64,000 bases of DNA from Chiridota heheva (GCA_020152595.1 JAIGNY010001654.1:332501-396500); one strand, 5' to 3'. Counted from the first letter of the stretch, positions 49,990 to 63,031 are shown. The notes: generated by a model from the letters alone, not told the origin. Numbers and translations: made by a program.

Positions 49990-50497
49990 TTAAAAATTTT
50001 AAAAAGAACTTCTTAAAAACACCGCCCCTATTTTTTAGCAAGTTATGGGTGGCAGAGGGCAAACAAGCAATTTTTGTAGTCTTAAATTAAAGGATTAGTA
50101 GTGAAATTTTGTTGTGCTGAACAAAGCAGAGAATATATGCATATCAACACTTAACATAAAAATAAAAAAATTATTCTTTCAATCTGTTCTAAATTGACAG
50201 AATTAAAGAAGGAAAAAATTACCTTGGATGGTCTATCTTAAATTACAAAAAGAAATTGTTTAAAAACGCCACCCCTATTTTTTGGCAATTAGGGGTGGCA
50301 GAGGGAAAACAATCAATTTTTAGTCTTAAAATAAACTTAAGATTAGTTCAGCTAAATTTCTTTGTACTGAACACAGCAGAGAATATTTGCATATCAACAT
50401 TTAAAAAAAAAAAAAACACTTTTATTTCATTCAAACTAATCTGTTCTAAATTGACAGAATTCCAAAAGGGAAACATTACCTTGGATGGTCTATCTCT
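49990..50497 (+). repeat. tandem duplication of about 250 bp
   Basis: 49990-50240 and 50241-50497 are diverged copies. Shared marks are CCCCTATTTTTTAGCAAGTT / CCCCTATTTTTTGGCAATTA, GCAGAGAATAT.TGCATATC and ACCTTGGATGGTCTATCT. It sits just left of the 72-bp array. The second copy has the hairpin GCCACCCCTA..TAGGGGTGGC. Confidence 0.75.
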
Positions 50498-50756
50498 GTG
50501 CCATCTGTTGGACCATTTGGTGAATTGGATGGGGAGTCTGCCGCTTGGCTGGACTTAATCACGTCAGTATTTGTTACTGGGCTGCAGGATGAAGACAATA
50601 AATCACGTCTCAGCAATATCTTATTTACAAAAGCATTCATGTATTATTTTCCACATTTAAAGGATATTTCACAAAGGTCTGTGGACAAATTTAATTTTGA
50701 GGACCTTATCTATAGTCAAGAACAAATCTACAATACCAGCTTCCATGAAAAAATTC

Positions 50757-53700
50757 AAAAGTGCACCGATGTCATCCGTGAATGGTGCAGGAGCTCATCC
50801 AATTACTGGTCAAGAAATTGTTAACAGAGTATGTGCACCAACGTCATCTGTGCATGGTGCAAGAGCTCATCCAATCACTGGTCAAGAAATTGTAAACAGA
50901 GTATGTGCACCGACGTCATCTGCGCATGGTGTAAGAACTCATCCAATCACTGGTCAAGAAATTGTAAACAGAGTATGTGCACCAACGTCATTTGCACGGT
51001 GCAAGAACTCATCCAATCACTGGTCAAGAAATTGTAAACAAGAGTATGTGCACTGACGTCATCTGCGCATGGTGCAAGAACTCATCCAATCACTGGTCAA
51101 GAAATTGTTAACAGAGTATGTGCACCAACGTTATTTGCGCACGGTGCAAGAACTGATCCAATCACTGGCCAAGAAATTGTAAACAGAGTATGTGCACCGA
51201 CGTCATCTGCGCACGGTGTAAGAACTCATCCAATCACTGGTCAAGAAATTGTAAACAGAGTATGTGCATCGACGTCATCTGCGCACGGTGCAAGAACTCA
51301 TCCAATCACTGGTCAAGAAATTGTAAACAGAGTATGTGCACCGACGTCATTTGCGCATGGTGCAAGAACTCATCCATTCACTGGTCAAGAAATTGTAAAC
51401 AGAGTATGTGCACCGACATCATTTGCGCATGGTGCAAGAACTCATCCAATCACTGGTCAAGAAATTGTAAACAGAGTATGTGCACCGACGTCATCTGCGC
51501 ATGGTGCAAGAACTCATCCAATCACTGGTCAAGGAATTGTAAACAGAGTATGTGCACCGACGTCATTTGCGCACGGTGCAAGAACTGATCCAATCACTGG
51601 TCAAGGAATTGTAAACAGAGTATGTGCACCGTCGTCATCTGCGCCAGGGCAAGAACTCATCCAATCACTGGTCAAGAAATTGTAAACAGAGTATGTGCAC
51701 CGACGTCATCTGCGCACGGTGCAAGAACTCATCCAATCACTGGTCAAGGAATTGTAAACAGTGTATGTGCACCGACGTCATTTGCGCACGGTGTAAGAAC
51801 TCATCCATTCACTGGCCAAGGAATTGTAAACAGAGTATGTGCACCGACGTCATTTGTGCACGGTGCAAGAACTCATCCAATTACTGGTCAAGAAATTGTA
51901 AACAGAGTATGTGCACCAACGTCATTTGTGCACGGTGCAAGAACTGATCCAATCACTGGTCAAGGAATTGTAAACAGAGTATGTGCACCGACGTCATTTG
52001 TGCACGGTGCAAGAACTCATCCAATCACTGGTCAAGGAATTGTAAACAGAGTATGTGCACCGACGTCATCTGCGCCAGTGCAAAAACTCATCCAATCACT
52101 GGCCAAGGAATTGTAAACAGAGTATGTGCACCGACGTCATTTGTGCACGGTGCAAGAACTCATCCAATTACTGGTCAAGAAATTGTAAACAGAGTATGTG
52201 CACGTCGCGTCATTTGTGCACGGTGCAAGAACTCATCAATCACTGGTCAAGGAATTGTAAACAGAGTATGTGCACCAACGTCATTTGTGCACGGTGCAAG
52301 AACTCATCCAATCACTGGCCAAGAAATTGTTAACAGAGTATGTGCACCGACGTCATCTGCGCCAGTGCAAGAACTCATCCAATCACTGGCCAAGAAATTG
52401 TAAACAGAGTATGTGCACCGACGTCATTTGTGCACGGTGCAAGAACTCATCCAATCACTGGTCAAGGAATTGTAAACAGAGTATGTGCACCGACGTCATC
52501 TGCGCACGGTGCAAGAACTAATCCAATTACTGGTCAAGGAATTGTAAACAGAGTATGTGCACCGACGTCATTTGTGCACGGTGCAAGAACTGATCCAATC
52601 ACTGGCCAAGAAATTGTAAACAGAGTTTGTGCATCGGCGTCATCTGCTGGCGCGGTGCAAGAACTAATCATCCATTCACTGGTCAAGAAATTGTAAACAG
52701 AGTATGTGCACCGACGTCATTTGCGCACGGTGCAAGAACTCATCCAATCACTGGTCAAGAAATTGTAAACAGAGTATGTGCACCGACGTCATTTGTGCAT
52801 GGTGCAAGAACTCATCCAATCACTGGTCAAGAAATTGTAAACAGAGTATGTGCACCGACGTCATCTGTGCACGGTGCAAGAACTCATCCATTCACTGGTC
52901 AAGAAATTGTAAACAGAGTTTGTGCATCGGCGTCATCTGCGCATGGTGCAAGAACTAATCAATTACTGGTCAAGGAATTGTAAACAGAGTATGTGCACCG
53001 ACGTCATCTGCGCACGGTGCAAGAACTCATCCAATCACTGGCCAAGGAATTGTAAACAGAGTATGTGCACCGACGTCATCTGCACACGGTGCAAGAACTC
53101 ATCCAATCACTGGCCAAGAAATTGTAAACAGAGTTTGTGCATCGACGTCATCTGCGCACGGTGCAAGAACTAATCCAATTACTGGTCAAGGAATTGTAAA
53201 CAGAGTATGTGCACCGACGTCATCTGCGCACGGTGCAAGAACTCATCCAATTACTGGTCAAGGAATTGTAAACAGAGTATGTGCACCAACGTCATTTGCG
53301 CACGGTGCAAGAACTGATCCAATTACTGGTCAAGGAATTGTAAACAGAGTATGTGCACCGACGTCATTTGTGCATGGTGCAAGAACTCATCCAATCACTG
53401 GCCAAGAAATTGTAAACAAGAGTATGTGCACCGACGTCATTTGCGCACGGTGTAAGAACTCATCCATTCAATGGCCAAGATATTGTTAACAAAGTATGTG
53501 CACCGACGTCATCTGCGCCAGTGCAAGAACTCATCTAATCACTGGCCAAGAAATTGTAAACAAGAGTATGTGCACCGACGTCATTTGCGCACGGTGCAAG
53601 AACTCATCTAATCACTGGTCAAGAAATTGTTAACAGAGTATGTGCACCGACGTCATCTGCGCCAGTGCAAGAACTCATCCAATCACTGGCCAAGAAATTG

Positions 53701-56700
53701 TAAACAAGAGTATGTGCACCGACGTCATTTGCGCACGGTGCAAGAACTCATCCATTCACTGGCCAAGAAATTGTTAACAGAGTATGTGCACCGACGTCAT
53801 CTGCGCCAGTGCAAGAACTCATCCAATCACTGGCCAAGAAATTGTAAACAGAGTATGTGCACCGACGTCATTTGCGCATGGTGCAAGAACTCATCCAATC
53901 ACTGGTCAAGAAATTGTAAACAGAGTATGTGCACCGACGTCATTTGCGCATGGTGCAAGAACTCATCCAATCACTGGTCAAGAAATTGTAAACAGAGTAT
54001 GTGCACCGACGTCATCTGCGCACGGTGCAAGAACTCATCCAATCACTGGTCAAGAAATTGTAAACAGAGTATGTGCACCGTCGTCATCTGCGCCAGTGCA
54101 AGAACTCATCCAATCACTGGTCAAGAAATTGTAAACAGAGTATGTGCACCGACGTCATCTGCGCACGGTGCAAGAACTCATCCAATCACTGGTCAAGAAA
54201 TTGTAAACAGAGTATGTGCACCGACGTCATTTGTGCACGGTGCAAGAAGTGATCCAATCACTGGCCAAGAAATTGTAAACAGAGTATGTGCACCGTCGTC
54301 ATCTGCGCCAGTGCAAGAACTCATCCAATCACTGGTCAAGAAATTGTAAACAGAGTATGTGCACCGGCGTCATTGCGCATGGTGCAAGAACTCATCCAAT
54401 CACTGGTCAAGAAATTGTAAACAGAGTATGTGCACCGACGCGTCATCTGCGCGCGGTGCAAGAACTCATCCAATCACTGGTCAAGAAATTGTAAACAGAG
54501 TATGCACCGGCGTGCATGGTGCAAGAACGATCCATTCACTGGTCAAGAAATCTGCACCGGCGTAGTATCACGGTGCAAGAACTCATCCAATCACTGGTCA
54601 AGAAATTGTAAACAGAGTATGTGCACCGACGTCATTTGCGCACGGTGCAAGAACTGATCCAATCACTGGCCAAGAAATTGTAAACAGAGTATGTGCACCG
54701 ACGTCATCTGCGCATGGTGCAAGAACTCATCCAATCACTGGTCAAGAAATTGTTAACAGAGTATGTGCACCGACGTCATCTGCGCAAGGTGCAAGAACTC
54801 ATCCATTCACTGGTCAAGAAATTGTAAACAGAGTATGTGCACCGACGTCATCTGTGCATGGTGCAAGAACTCATCCATTCACTGGTCAAGAAATTGTAAA
54901 CAGAGTATGTGCACCGACGTCATTTGCGCATGGTGCAAGAACTCATCCAATCGCTGGTCAAGAAATTGTAAACAGAGTATGTGCACCGACGTCATTTGCG
55001 CACGGTGCAAGAACTCATCCAATCACTGGTCAAGAAATTGTTAACAGAGTATGTGCACCGACGTCATTTGCGCATGGTGCAAGAACTCATCCAATCGCTG
55101 GTCAAGAAATTATAAACAGAGTATGTGCACCGACGTCATCTGCGCACGGTGCAAGAACTCATCCATTCACTGGTCAAGAAATTATTAACAGAGTATGTGC
55201 ACCGACGTCATTTGCGCACAGTGCAAGAACTCATCCAATCACTGGCCAAGAAATTGTTAACAGAGTATGTGCACCGACGTCATCTGCGCACGGTGCAAGA
55301 ACTCATCCATTCACTGGTCAAGAAATTGTAAACAGAGTATGTGCACCGACGTCATCTGCGCACGGTGCAAGAACTCATCCAATCACTGGTCAAGAAATTG
55401 TAAACAGAGTATGTGCACCGACGTCATCTGCGCATGGTGCAAGAACTCATCCAATCACTGGTCAAGAAATTGTAAACAGAGTATGTGCACCGACATCATT
55501 TGCGCATGGTGCAAGAACTCATCCAATCACTGGTCAAGAAATTGTAAACAGAGTATGTGCACCGACGTCATCTGCGCATGGTGCAAGAACTCATCCAATC
55601 ACTGGTCAAGAAATTGTAAACAGAGTATGTGCACCGACGTCATCTGCGCACGGTGCAAGAACTCATCCAATCACTGGTCAAGAAATTGTAAACAGAGTAT
55701 GTGCATCACGGCGTCATTGCGCATGGTGCAAGAACTCATCCAATCACTGGTCAAGAAATTGTAAACAGAGTATGTGCACCGGCGTCATTTGCGCGCATGG
55801 TGCAAGAACTCATCCAATCACTGGTCAAGAAATTGTAAACAGAGTATGTGCACCGGCGTCATTTGCGCCATGGTGCAAGAACTCATCCAATCACTGGTCA
55901 AGAAATTGTAAACAGAGTATGTGCACTGACGTCATCTGCGCCAGTGCAAGAACTCATCCAATCACTGGTCAAGAAATTATAAACAGAGTATGTGCACGAC
56001 GTCATCGTCATTTGATCCATTCACTGGTCAAGAAATTGTAAACAGAGAACTCATCCATTCACTGCAAGAACTCATCCAATCGCTGGTCAAGAAATTGTAA
56101 ACAGAGTATGTGCACCGACGTCATCTGCGCATGGTGCAAGAACTGATCCATTCACTGGTCAAGAAATTGTAAACAGAGTATGTGCACCGACGTCATCTGC
56201 GCATGGTGCAAGAACTCATCCAATCACTGGCCAAGAAATTGTAAACAGAGTATGTGCACCGGCGTCATTTGTGCAGGTGCAAGAACTCATCCATTCACTG
56301 GTCAAGAAATTGTAAACAGAGTATGTGCACCGACGTCATTTGTGCACGGTGCAAGAAGTGATCCAATCACTGGCCAAGAAATTGTAAACAGAGTATGTGC
56401 ACTGACGTCATCTGCGCACGGTGCAGGAGCTCATCCAATCGCTGGTCAAGAAATTGTAAACAGAGTATGTGCACCGACGTCATTTGTGCACGGTGCAAGA
56501 ACTCATCCAATCACTGGTCAAGGAATTGTAAACAGAGTATGTGCACCGACGTCATTTGCGCACGGTGTAAGAACTCATCCATTCACTGGCCAAGAAATTG
56601 TAAACAGAGTATGTGCACCGACGTCATCTGCGCATGGTGCAAGAACTCATCCAATCACTGGTCAAGAAATTGTAAACAGAGTATGTGCACCGACATCATT

Positions 56701-56892
56701 TGCGCATGGTGCAAGAACTCATCCATTCACTGGTCAAGAAATTGTAAACAGAGTATGTGCACCAACGTCATTTGCGCACGATGCAAGAACTCATCCAATC
56801 ACTGGTTAAGAAATTGTTAACAGAGTATGTGCACCAACGTCATCTGCGCATGGTGCAAGAACTCATCCAATCACTGGTCAAGAAATTGTAAA
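50757..56892 (+). repeat. 72-bp tandem array, about 85 copies
   Basis: Unit of 72 bp (gtatg starts at 50829, 50901 and 50973). Its parts are GTATGTGCACCGACGTCATC, TGCGCATGGTGCAAGAACTC, ATCCAATCACTGGTCAAGAA and ATTGTAAACAGA. Variants differ at CTGCGCATGG, TTGTGCACGG or CTGCGCCAG (one base shorter), at TCAAG or CCAAG, and at GTAAAC or GTTAAC; decayed units lie near 54480-54580 and 55980-56090. Because 72 is a multiple of three, two frames stay open for long runs (24-residue periods such as VCAPTSSAHGARTHPITGQE). Frames shift at indels and no start or splice context supports translation, so I treat it as non-coding satellite inside an intron of the minus-strand gene. Confidence 0.95.
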
Positions 56893-57720
56893 CAAACATC
56901 GAGCGCACAGATAATACACTCTTGGTTTGCCTCCACATGTTGGCACCTTTTGTATCACAATTAGGTGGGGCAACAAACCTCAAATCCATACTCAAAACAA
57001 TCAAGCATGACCACTTTACAGATCTTTAGAGTTTTTAGCAAAAGGAATAAAACAATTTAGTTTACTTAAACCGTTCTGGGTAACAGGAATCAGATTTACA
57101 AAGCCACAGGCGCAAGTTTTGTTCCCCATCTTGTCTGTCACTCAGTCTGTGTGCAAAAATTGTTCTGTGCAGTATATTGCATTGACTGCATGATATTTGA
57201 TGCTAGTTACCTGTACTGTAGTCTTACCGCATAGGAAGACTTTATTAGCAGGAAAATTTGTGCAGTGATTAGTTGACAAAGCTGTCAATCAACCAACTCA
57301 GAGAGATCATTTGTGAGAGAGTCAAATAGCGAAAAAGGTAGATGGATTGCATTCAAATGAAATCAGTTTCAAGCCAGAGATGAAGGTTTTGGGTAACAAA
57401 GGTAATTACACTTCTAAAAGGCACAATTTGGGTTTACAAGTGTAAAAAGTGATCGCATTAAGTTTTAATCAAAAACAGGGTTCAACAAATGTAAACAGCT
57501 CTAGAAGAACCTAAAGGGCAAAATCTTTATTCTTAGTAGGAGGCCTGTCCATGTCCTGAGTATAATCATAAAATGACCTGATTGATGGTAACATCCTTGT
57601 TAAAGGTACAATTTTGGCAAAATAGGTTTCTAGTGATATAATTTTTTGATGATTTTATACCTTTTGTTCAAATAATTATTCATTTTTGTGTTAAAACTGA
57701 AATATTAGTCCAAGAACAAA
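56893..57720. other. intronic, featureless
   Basis: Between the 72-bp array and copy B of the duplicated segment. No repeat or frame of note. Confidence 0.45.
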
Positions 57721-58700
57721 TAATAACTAGAACGGTAAATACCGTCATGGTTCACATGCCCATGCAAATTGACACCCATATCATATCACCCGGCCAATTA
57801 TAAAAATGGCATCTCACACTAAGTCCCACATGGCATCCCATGTACCACATGACATTCCATCCCATGGCATTCCACCCTTTATGTCCTGCATGGCATTCCA
57901 CCACATATCCTACATGGCATTCCACCCTGTTCCACATGGCATCCCACCCCATGTCCCACATGGCATCCCACATGGCATCCAACCCTATGTCTCACATGAC
58001 ATCCCATAGGCTCCATAAGAAGTCTCATCCTAGCTATCACAGTCCCTGATTGAGCATACTATGTATGAAAGTGTCAGTTCATATAATAACTTATATGCAA
58101 ATGAGTTGATGAATAAGAAAAAAGGTGGAGTCAAATAATTATGCTTGATATAGCCCTTGGTGTATAAAACATGGTAAATATTATATCATATGTCCCTCAA
58201 GACCCCATCCATGTCCCACATGGTATCCCTCCCTATGTCCATATGCAATTACATCCTGTCACACTCCCTGACTAAGCAAACTAAATAAAACAGTCTGGTC
58301 AGGTCATATACTATAGCAACTTTATGCAAATGAGAACAATAATAAAGGTGGAGTTTAATAATCATGCCTGATACAACTGTTGGTGTCCAAATATTTTGAA
58401 GAATTTTTAAGGATTTTAAATCTCAAGTGCTACAAGAGAGACTTGAGGATCTCTGAAGAATATTGGACAATTATATCATTTATCTTCTGAAAGAATATCA
58501 AAAATTTTGTAGACTTTTTAAGGAAACTAGTCTTTGATCCTGTCTTAAGTATCTCAAAAAAACTTTAAAGTTTTATAAGGAAACTCTAACCTTCCATAAG
58601 GATATCTGAAGAAACTTTAACTTTTTTGAGGAATTCTCAAAAAACTAACATTTCTGAGGAAATCTCAGGACAAATCTGTTGACGGCCGGATAGATTCGCA
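57721..58700 (+). repeat. duplicated segment, copy B (uninterrupted)
   Basis: Matches copy A across its length without the LINE. It lies within the 10-kb intron of the minus-strand Ser-rich gene. Its internal minisatellite is much shorter than that of copy A. Confidence 0.8.
57815..58010 (+). repeat. CATGGCATCCCAC minisatellite (copy B)
   Basis: The same units as at 37440-38105, in about 195 bp rather than 665 bp. Confidence 0.8.
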
Positions 58701-59028
58701 TGCTTCGCATGCGAACCAATAAATGAAATTAATAAACTATGACACGCATAGTAAACTTACTTCATTAAACTATATAAGAATTTACGGCTATACTAAGATT
58801 TTTTGTTGTTTTGCTACATTTAGTTACGTTAACATAAATAATGCAATAACATCATTTGCACAGTAATTTACACGAGAACAAAACATTTCACATCACACCA
58901 GGTGAACAATAGAGTGCAGTATATTACGTTTCCATCAGATGGATGTTTCCATCAGATGGATGGATGTCTGTCCATCGTGTCATACATGAAAGAAAAGCCT
59001 TTTCAAGTTTACACAGAAAAAAACTCAC

Positions 59029-59475
59029 TTGGATTCCTTGCTCTCTCCCTCCCTGGAGCTTGGTGGTACGTCTGAGACGCTTGAAGATGAAGAAACATCC
59101 TCATTGTCTGCGTCCACCATGGGGGAGGCAGATTCTACGCTACTTCCTTGTTGTACGTCAGACGAGGACTGCACCTTCATGTCAGCGTTCTCTGACTCAC
59201 CATTCTCAATTTTGACTTCGTAAAGTTTAACTGCCTTTGAAGCAGTGGATGAATTAGAAGAAACATTTGCCTCCGATGAATTAGTTTCACTATTCCTGGG
59301 ACTTTGAGATCCCGCAGAGCTGGAATCTCGGAACTGGGTGGTGTCTGGTAGAGGAACGATAATATCAGGAGGTATATTTACATCGCCGACGATGTGAGGT
59401 GGCGACAAAATTCTTAGACTCGTGGAGGAAGAAAAAGTTTCCACGCTAACTGGCTGGTTTGTTGTTTGTGATGGA
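59029..59475 (-). CDS. Ser-rich acidic protein, main exon
   Basis: A 447-base exon, acceptor TTTTCTCCTCCACCAG|TCC and donor AATCCAA|GTGAGT, phase 2 at both ends. The product opens SPSQTTNQPVSVETFSSSTS and has a Pro/Ile-rich block (SPPHIVGDVNIPPDIIVPLP). A serine/asparagine-rich stretch follows, then KAVKLYEVKIENGESENADM and a serine/acidic tail (VDADNEDVSSSSSVSDVPPS). It looks like an intrinsically disordered region, as in transcription or signalling regulators. No named family recognised. The open frame also meets a TGA directly after the donor, so an unspliced form would end there. Confidence 0.65.
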
Positions 59476-59993
59476 CTGGTGGAGGAGAAAACAATTAGAA
59501 TTAATAAGGTAGCAGCTATGCCTTCTATTTTGGGCCTTCTCTAACATCTCTGTTCCATGTTTTAGGTCAATGAACACAGAGGAGCAAAAAGCATAATTAT
59601 ACTCAAAATTATTACACACCATAAATCATAATACCATATTCGATATATTAAGCGCAATAGCGCCACTTTTTAGGCCCAAACTTTCTTCCTAATAAGTGCC
59701 CATGTTCTGAGGCAGCGCACAGTGTGCTATTCGGACTGCATTGTGTGAACTGGTTCTATACTAGCCCCACAACAACCACCACAAAAACCTTACCAGGGTC
59801 AGACACAAAATAAGCAAATAGCCTAATGTAACAAAACTTATTTTCAGTCTTCAAATTAATCAAATAAATTAAGTTATCAGTCCAAAAACAAAGCTAGCGT
59901 AGACATTGGGCTTGTTGATGGACATATATGCCGGTAATGGGGCTAGTAGGAAAAGTTATTTCAAATTACATGTATTTTAAAAAATGCACTTAC

Positions 59994-60062
59994 TTTTCCA
60001 CTTTCTTTAGATTTTCACATTTTACTGCAAGCCTCAAAATATCTTTGAGTTGTGTCATATTA
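59994..60062 (-). CDS. Ser-rich acidic protein, internal exon (69 bp)
   Basis: Acceptor GGTGAGGTAG|TAATATG lies close to a poly-T tract; donor is GTGGAAAA|GTAAGT. It reads (S)NMTQLKDILRLAVKCENL then KKVE(N), a short amphipathic helix, with phase 2 at both ends, so it fits the exons on either side. An acceptor four bases upstream (GGTGAG|GTAGTA) would fit the other frame of the preceding exon. Confidence 0.5.
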
Positions 60063-60276
60063 CTACCTCACCCAGTAAATAAAAAAAAAAAATGAAAGAA
60101 ATCTTCATAAATGAAACACCTCTTTTCATTATATTTTTTGAGTCACAAAGAAAGGAGAGACCCATGACTTGTCCATGTCAATGAAATATTACAATGTTAA
60201 CTATGTATCCTTGCGGCATAATGCAATTATTTCTTCAGTCATTTACTTACCTAACTACCCTCTCTATTCATCTTAA

Positions 60277-60602
60277 AGGATTAGTTCAGTGGTCAAGTTA
60301 ATTCACCTTATAAGAAGACTAAGAAAGAAACAAAAAAATGGTAAAGGAAGCATTCCAAAATATTAATCCATTAAGGAAATATTTAAGACATAAGTTTTGT
60401 CTCATTTGTTTAGAAATGACTGAAATCTGACTACTATATAGTTGTGACATCACATCCTGATATCCTCGATCTTTATGTATTTTTTTTCATATTTTTCTCT
60501 GTGATTTCGGGGATTAAAACTATTGGACACACCAGGAAAGTATTTGAAAAGAATCTAGTTAAGTGTAATTATAATTTACCAGCTGAAAAAGTTGAGGGAA
60601 AA
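60277..60602 (+). mobile_element. partial copy of the 1.2-kb TIR element
   Basis: GGATTAGTTCAGTGGTCAAG, TTAAGGAAATATTTAAG, GTGACATCACA and CTTTATGTATT follow the order of 1178-1480. The copy runs into the octamer array and lacks the right arm. Confidence 0.72.
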
Positions 60603-62395
60603 TAGTTATGCAAATAACCTAATTAATATGCACACTACACCTCACATTTAGTGTAGACAATGCTCTTCACATATATGATCATTTGTGTAAACAAAATCAC
60701 ACCACCCACTTTATATTAAGAGATATCATAGATACAAAAAAATTCATTGTTATGCAAATAAGCTAATTAGTATGCACACACAACCCCTTATCATAATTAA
60801 CTAAACAGTACCAATGCCACCTACAACTGTATCAAGTACCAATTCATTATCTCAGGTTATATATTTTCTATGAAAGTCTATTGTTATGCAAATAGCTTAA
60901 TTAATATGCACATTACACCTAACCATTAAGTGTAGACAATGCTCTTCACGTATATGATCAATCATGTAAACAAATTCCCCGCTCCCACTGTAATTTAAGA
61001 CATATCATAGATACAAATATTTTCATTGTTATGCAAATAAGCTAATTAGTATGCACACACAACCCCCAATCATGTTTACTTGAACAATACCCATGTCCAC
61101 TACACATGTGCCAAGTTACATAAATGTACACCATTTATAACTTAAGTTATGCACTCATGAATCTTAAACATTTTGTACAAGTCTATTGTTATGCAAATAA
61201 CCTAATTAATATGCACACTTCACCTCACCATTAAGTGTAGACAATGACAAAATCACCACTCTCACTTTAATTTAAGACATATCATAGATACAAATTTTTC
61301 ATTATGCAAATAAGCTAATTAGTATGCACACATAACCCCTCAATCATGCTTATTTGAATAGTACCCATGTCCTCTACCCTGGTGCCAAGTTACATGAATG
61401 TACACCATTCATAACTTCAGCTATGTGCTCATGAATGTTAAACATTTTGTATGTAGGTCTATTGTTATGCAAATAAGCTAATTATTATGCACACTTCACC
61501 TTTTCATTAAGTGTAGACAATGTGAAAATAAAATCCCCATCCACTGTAATTTAAGAGATATCATAGATACAAATAATTTCATTGTTATGCAAATAAGCTA
61601 ATTAGTATACACACACAACCCCTAATCATGCTCACTCGAACAGTACCCCTATGCCGCACAACCCCTAATCATGCTCACTTGAACAGTACCCCTATGCCAA
61701 GTTACATGAATGTACATTATTCATAACTAACTTATAAAAACTTTAACTAAAACTTTAACCTGGCAAATATTTTCGTTATGCAAATAAGTTAATTAGTATG
61801 CACACACAATCCCCATTCATGCTCATTTGAACAGTACCCATGTCCTCTACCCCTCTGCCAAGTCACATGAATGTACACCATTCATAAGTTATGAAAACTT
61901 TAACCAAAAACTTAAACCATAACTTTAACCTGACAAATATTTTCATTATTACAAATTAGTTTTCATTATTTGAACAGTACCCATGTCCTCTACCCTCTGC
62001 CAAGTCACATGAATGTACACCATTCATAAGTTATGAAAACTTTAACCAAAAACTTAAACCATAACTTTAACCTGACAAATATTTTCATTATTATGCAAAG
62101 CTAATTAGTATGCACACACAACCTCCAATAATGCTCATTTGATCAGTACCCATGTCCACTATCTCTATGCCAAGTCACGTGAATGTACACCATTCATAAG
62201 TTATGAAAACTTTAACCAAAAACTTTAAACATAACTTCAACCTGACAAATATTTTCATTATTATGCAAAGCTAATTAGTATGCACACACAACTCCCCATT
62301 CATGCTCATTTGATCAGTACCCATGTCCTCTACACCTATCCCAGGTCACATTAATGTACACCATTCATAACTTAAGTTATGAAAACTTTACCAGG
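60603..62395 (+). repeat. tandem array with ATGCAAATAAGCTAATTAG core
   Basis: Diverged repeats, each with a core ATGCAAATAAGCTAATTA followed by TATGCACAC. Cores lie near 60608, 60754, 60887, 61030, 61191, 61305, 61466, 61588 and 61779, with decayed ATGCAAAGCTAATTAG forms near 62093 and 62261. Two half-unit types alternate (one with CACCATTAAGTGTAGACAATG, one with GTACCCATGTCCTCTAC), giving a ~300-bp higher-order unit in the left part; the right end has ~168-bp units. It lies in an intron of the minus-strand gene. Confidence 0.85.
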
Positions 62396-62639
62396 ACGCC
62401 AATGCCGGGGGTAGTAGAATAGCTCTACTATTCTTTGAATAGTCGAGCTTAAAATGTTGGGCGGGCGCTTATTAGAGCAGGGGCTTGATACGTCAAATAG
62501 GGTAATGATACTTTTCATCAATAAAATCTCGTTTTGCCCATTATCCTTATGCTAAAACCTTCACCAAATCTAAAATGGAAAATGATCTTAACATCCAAAA
62601 CTAAGAAAGATTTAGTTTCTTATGAAATGTAATGAATAG

Positions 62640-62911
62640 AGTACGACGACGAGTGAACACACAATTACAATGACGGGGTCGTCACCTGCGTAATCGGTTA
62701 TGATAGTAACAATGCTATCACCAAACGCTTAATACGACCCGGACAAGAACACAGGTATGACGTACGGACAGACATAACATCGACAACCAAGTCAATGTCC
62801 ACGGCCTTTGATAACCAGTTGTGGTGCACTGGCGTGTCTACCCAACTCAGACTTGAACCCAGGGTCTCATGGTCTGTAGACATGTATGATAACCGCTACA
62901 CCACAGTAGGT
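62640..62911 (-). mobile_element. tRNA-derived SINE (minus strand)
   Basis: On the minus strand: A box TGGTGTAGCGGTTA (62903-62890) and B box GGGTTCAAGTCT (62860-62849). The tail has GTCCGGGTCGTATTAAGCG. The cloverleaf is incomplete. It lies in an intron of the minus-strand gene. Confidence 0.68.
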
Positions 62912-63031
62912 AGATGAATAGAGTACAAAAATGAGATCAACATTATACCATTATTTACAGTCGTGGGTGTCCAATCACTTTCGCAACCATAATATGCAAA
63001 AAAGAATCTTGATAATAAAAGAGGGGCCTAC

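Noticed and set aside
54854-56041. 395-codon frame with 24-residue repeats, as a repeat protein
   Set aside because: The 72-bp period keeps frames open automatically, two frames are equally open, indels shift them, and no promoter, start or splice context was found. Not fully excluded.
50757-56892. CRISPR array
   Set aside because: The units are contiguous with no unique spacers, there are no cas genes, and the setting is eukaryotic.
62830-62911. Functional tRNA gene on the minus strand
   Set aside because: The boxes are present but the stems do not close, and a SINE-like tail follows.
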